A DNA stretch of 23,145 nucleotides from Phellopilus nigrolimitatus (lineage: Eukaryota; Basidiomycota; Agaricomycetes; Hymenochaetales; Hymenochaetaceae), in NCBI GenBank assembly GCA_021029095.1, contig JAJOHG010000397.1, positions 1-23,145 of the forward strand, given 5' to 3'. The notes beneath the pieces are model-generated. The model did no database searches and was not told the DNA's origin. It saw nothing but the letters and a program-made list of their open reading frames with translations. Both the position numbers and the translations under genes were made by a program. Below, in pieces: positions 20,401-23,145 of the stretch (positions within the stretch are counted from its first letter, which is position 1; every line of letters starts with the position of its first letter).

Positions 20401-21320
20401 AATAGACCGCACGCAGTGAGAATGTCATGTGAAACAATCAGGCGCAAATTACCAGATCATAGCTTTGTAACGGACAAAATTGCGCGCTATGTCGTGGGTG
20501 AGGACGATTGTGGTATCCTCGTTTCCTCGGATGCACGTCAATGTTTTGCAGACCCGCCCGAGCCAAGGCTTTGTCGCAGTCCGCCCCCTAGGCACACGAT
20601 TGACGCTCGGTTGCGGCTCCAATTTAAGAGCGCGCATCATGATATCACAGCACCGAGGCCCAAGCTCGTCCCTCAGGGCGCACAATCGGTGTGTTGAAAC
20701 ACCGAATCGGCATGTTTCCCGGAGTTTCGTCGGGGACCTGAATCAGCGTTGCGCACGACATTCGCGCGCGAAAAAGCCACAGGAGATTCCGTCGCTATCC
20801 AGCGTTGTGCGTTGTGCCTGCGTCGTGAAATGTCGCATCTCACGCAGCGGACCGGAGAAGATTACGCGCGCAGCGTCGTGAGAGAACAAGGACAAGCATA
20901 GCATAGCGTGCACGAGTCATTTACACGGGCGGGTGGAAATATTCTGCGAGTGAGTGATGCATATCAGCCGGCTCTTGGGTAAGTCGGGACAGGAGGTTCG
21001 GACCCGCGACGACTCGAAGATGCCGCACATTACATCTGCACAGGCTGCCTTATCCGCAATCGAAGGACGTGACGTGATGATGATCATTCCTTTGGCCAAC
21101 ATTCGAGGCACATGAGCGCATTAACGGAGAGTAAAAGCATTCTCGAGTTCGCCAAGAGTCGTATGGACTTCGGCGCTCGTTGAGCGTCGACACGAAAGAG
21201 AAATCAGCTGTCTGGTACGAGTATAGGCAAATAAGATCGGCCTCCTGTCTCCGTACAATGTTATGAGCGCTGTTGAAATCGGAAATATGCGAAAGAGATG
21301 AAAGAAAGGCGGTGAAGTGA
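20401..21320. other. Intergenic DNA, no gene seen
   Basis: Part of this stretch (about 20480-20890) is GC-rich and open in several frames, but overlapping frames on both strands show no recognisable domain or chain of exons. I see no RNA gene or repeat here. Confidence 0.4.
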
Positions 21321-21420
21321 CCATACATGTAAGACCGCAGTTGGCACGACGACGCTGACTCAGCAGCAAATAATAAAATCTAAGATGGAATAGGGGTGGA
21401 CCCACAAGCTTCGCGCTAAG
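21321..21420 (+). repeat. Dispersed repeat, copy 1
   Basis: Shares two blocks with 22618-22724 in the same order and orientation: CGCTGACTCAGCA near 21353, and GGTGGACCCACAAGCTTCGC continuing into GCTAA near 21395-21419. The DNA between them is AT-rich and diverged. Read on the minus strand, both copies keep an open phase resembling SAK-VGPP...LLSQR, which hints at an old coding or transposon-derived origin. Confidence 0.6.
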
Positions 21421-22617
21421 AAGCAAGCCAGAAGCTTGGATATCCAAAAAGGAGTGCCGTCTTGATTTCAAATTCCGTAAGACAGAGTAGTCACTGTAAG
21501 ACTCTGAGCGTAAAGCATAATCCTTAGATTTCTGTATGAGGTTTGCACAATTACCTTCCGGAGGACGGTAAAGTCCGTGTATCACAGTCATTACAACAAC
21601 AGACAGGGCCAGCTCGACGCTGCGAGAAACAGGTATCCGACTCGGACAACAGTTATATATCACAAAACGGAAACATACCACATGGATCCAAACCTATGTG
21701 ACAGACAGAGCACGGAATCAGAGATCCAGCACAAACAAACATTCTATGTTATTGTGAGCTCCACCAGCGATATCTCGAGACTGAGATTGGAATGATTGAT
21801 TAGATATGGCCGAGTACTTTCGCGAATCCACGGTGTATTTTTACCATCTTACCTGTGGGAGCTGAATACGCCGGATATAGGCTTACTTAACGCACGACGA
21901 AGTTGCGCTCGCTGCTCACACTGGGTGCGTAGTCAATTATTTCCGTCTCTCAATCCCCAAGCAGCGAGCCGCAGCTAGCATCCGATGGTCGGCACGCCTC
22001 TTTTAACACGCCTGGTAAAGCGCCGAGAGCAGCGCAAGTTTGTTAGTTCCCAGAGAAAGAAAGGGGATCACGTATATATCGCAGATTAAAAGTGATGACC
22101 GGCCGCAACACCACGTGCGGGCCAGGGACAACGATGAACAAGGGCAACGTCACTGTCGGATCGTCAGGATGCGGCATACGGGTATTCAAGCAGAGACAGA
22201 CTTAAGTTTCATCGAGATTCGGTCCACGGTTAGTGTCACGAAGCACAGGGGAACAGCGGCGCCCCCATCCCGCGCCCTGCTGCTTTGAGCGGCACGCAAT
22301 CAACACGGCCTCGCGCGGCCCGGAGCGAATTTGTGGTGCTCAAAGCACGGCGCACAAGCGCGCCGGGTGATACCGGGGTGGGACACGAATGCGCCTCGAG
22401 CATCGCCATCGAGAGGCGCAGGACATGCGCGGCGACCTTGTCCCTTTTGCCACTTGTCTCTCCGGTAGCGTCCTCGCGCCGCCGACATTCTCCATCCTCC
22501 CACCATAATCGAAGGGTACTTCGGACACGTTAAGCGGAGAGCCAACACAATTGGTTGTATCGTCAGAGAAGACGGGTTTGTGTCATGTCGTGGTTTGCGA
22601 AAAATAGGAGGAGAGAC
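21421..22617. other. Intergenic DNA between repeat copies, no gene seen
   Basis: About 21420-21800 is AT-rich. About 22080-22550 is GC-rich with overlapping open frames on both strands but no domain I recognise. A long minus-strand open frame (21121-21681) runs through repeat copy 1 and has no family features, so it is not called as a gene. Confidence 0.4.
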
Positions 22618-22724
22618 ACATGTACACGAACAGTAAAATCGCGGTTAGTAGACGAGCGCTGACTCAGCAAAAAAATTACAGTCCAAATATAGAAATAAGG
22701 TGGTCCCACCGGCTTCGCGCTAAC
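22618..22724 (+). repeat. Dispersed repeat, copy 2
   Basis: Counterpart of 21321-21420. Shared blocks are CGCTGACTCAGCA near 22657 and GGTGGTCCCACCGGCTTCGC, continuing into GCTAA, near 22699-22723. Both copies are preceded by an ACATGTA motif and a short GACCGCAG/ATCGCGG block. The mobile-element class is not evident, and no terminal repeats or target-site duplications were found. Confidence 0.6.
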
Positions 22725-23145
22725 AGTAACACTAATTTAAACGTCGAACAGAACCCCAATGTCTAACCTGAAATGGAAATGGAAAATCCTCCGGTAGCGC
22801 TATTATAGCTCTCTGCATAAATAACGACGGTTGCCGCTGGTCAGATTGCCATAAAAGAGTTCACATGTTAGCCAAATTCAACGTACGTACGTTGGAAATA
22901 CCGACTCAATGTGTACGTCGATATTGGACCTAACGCCGTTTGAATGCATCCGAAGGTACGTAGTGCAAATATGCATCACTTATGCATCATATACACCGGA
23001 AAGGGGTAAAACTATCTTCAAAATCAGGTAATTGATCATTTTTGGCCATTATCCTTTCATTTATTTTTGGAATCCTGAGCTATGTATGTTTTTGTGCGGC
23101 ATTTTTTTTTTGTCTATTATACTGTTTGCGTATTTCCATACCTCC
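22725..23145. other. AT-rich right end, no gene seen
   Basis: Contains a perfect 16-bp palindrome (22879-22894), a tandem ATGCATCA motif near 22971-22988 and a nine-base T run near 23103. No coding segment is supported up to the window edge. Confidence 0.4.
22879..22894. repeat. 16-bp perfect palindrome with ACGT units
   Basis: CAACGTACGTACGTTG is its own reverse complement and contains three overlapping ACGT cores. It could be a binding site or simply a short ACGT microsatellite. Confidence 0.8.

Noticed and set aside
20416..20881. GC-rich segment with three overlapping open frames
   Set aside because: The frames conflict with each other and none has a domain. The openness is explained by base composition.
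21121..21681. A 186-codon minus-strand open frame
   Set aside because: It runs through a diverged repeat, starts from a doubtful codon and shows no domain, signal or partner exons.
22285..22548. Overlapping 82-codon frames on both strands
   Set aside because: GC-rich low-complexity sequence rich in Arg and Ala in every frame; no family pattern.
1..23145. Possible tRNA, rRNA, CRISPR or bacterial-type operon content
   Set aside because: No B-box with a matching A-box, no rRNA-like blocks and no regular repeat-spacer arrays were found. The dense GT/AG introns show a fungal nuclear genome.

Overview
The window is eukaryotic nuclear DNA. It almost certainly comes from a basidiomycete fungus of the Agaricomycetes, probably a wood- or litter-degrading one. 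The evidence is that genes are split by many short introns (about 49-91 nt, GT...AG, CTNAY-like branch sites) and that the families present are typical of mushroom-forming fungi: a secreted laccase, a DUF6534 membrane protein, an HSPA12-like Hsp70, a 2OG-Fe(II) oxygenase and an F-box protein. No operons, rRNA, tRNA or CRISPR were seen. Exon coordinates were worked out by hand from splice signals, reading-frame continuity and known family patterns.

Layout. (1) 108-567, + strand: a G-protein alpha subunit relic with frame breaks. (2) 1037-2774, - strand: a three-exon gene for an unrecognised coiled-coil protein of 542 aa. (3) 2775-4367: intergenic DNA holding a 68-codon N-terminal fragment of an HSPA12-like Hsp70 (3719-3987), flanked by two diverged copies of a direct repeat. 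(4) 4368-6476, - strand: a four-exon F-box protein, transcribed divergently from (5) 7225-8579, + strand: a three-exon 2OG-Fe(II) dioxygenase. (6) 9043-11642, - strand: a complete 13-exon HSPA12-like Hsp70, convergent with (5). (7) 12262-14290, - strand: a DUF6534 multi-pass membrane protein gene of about 14 exons with several splice or frame defects, probably decaying. (8) 14291-17189: a 2.9-kb stretch with no gene I can support. (9) 17190-19770, - strand: a complete 18-exon laccase of 537 aa with all eleven copper ligands. (10) 19771-23145: laccase promoter, then apparently gene-free DNA with two diverged copies of a dispersed repeat.

The genes do not form an evident pathway or cluster. Most belong to large, fast-turning-over families in mushroom genomes. 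The two relics (G-alpha and the Hsp70 fragment) and the damaged DUF6534 gene suggest an accessory region with gene birth and death. I did not find a clear new multi-gene system. The most interesting items are the Hsp70 fragment that keeps the parental intron position, the unrecognised coiled-coil protein, and the DUF6534 lesions.
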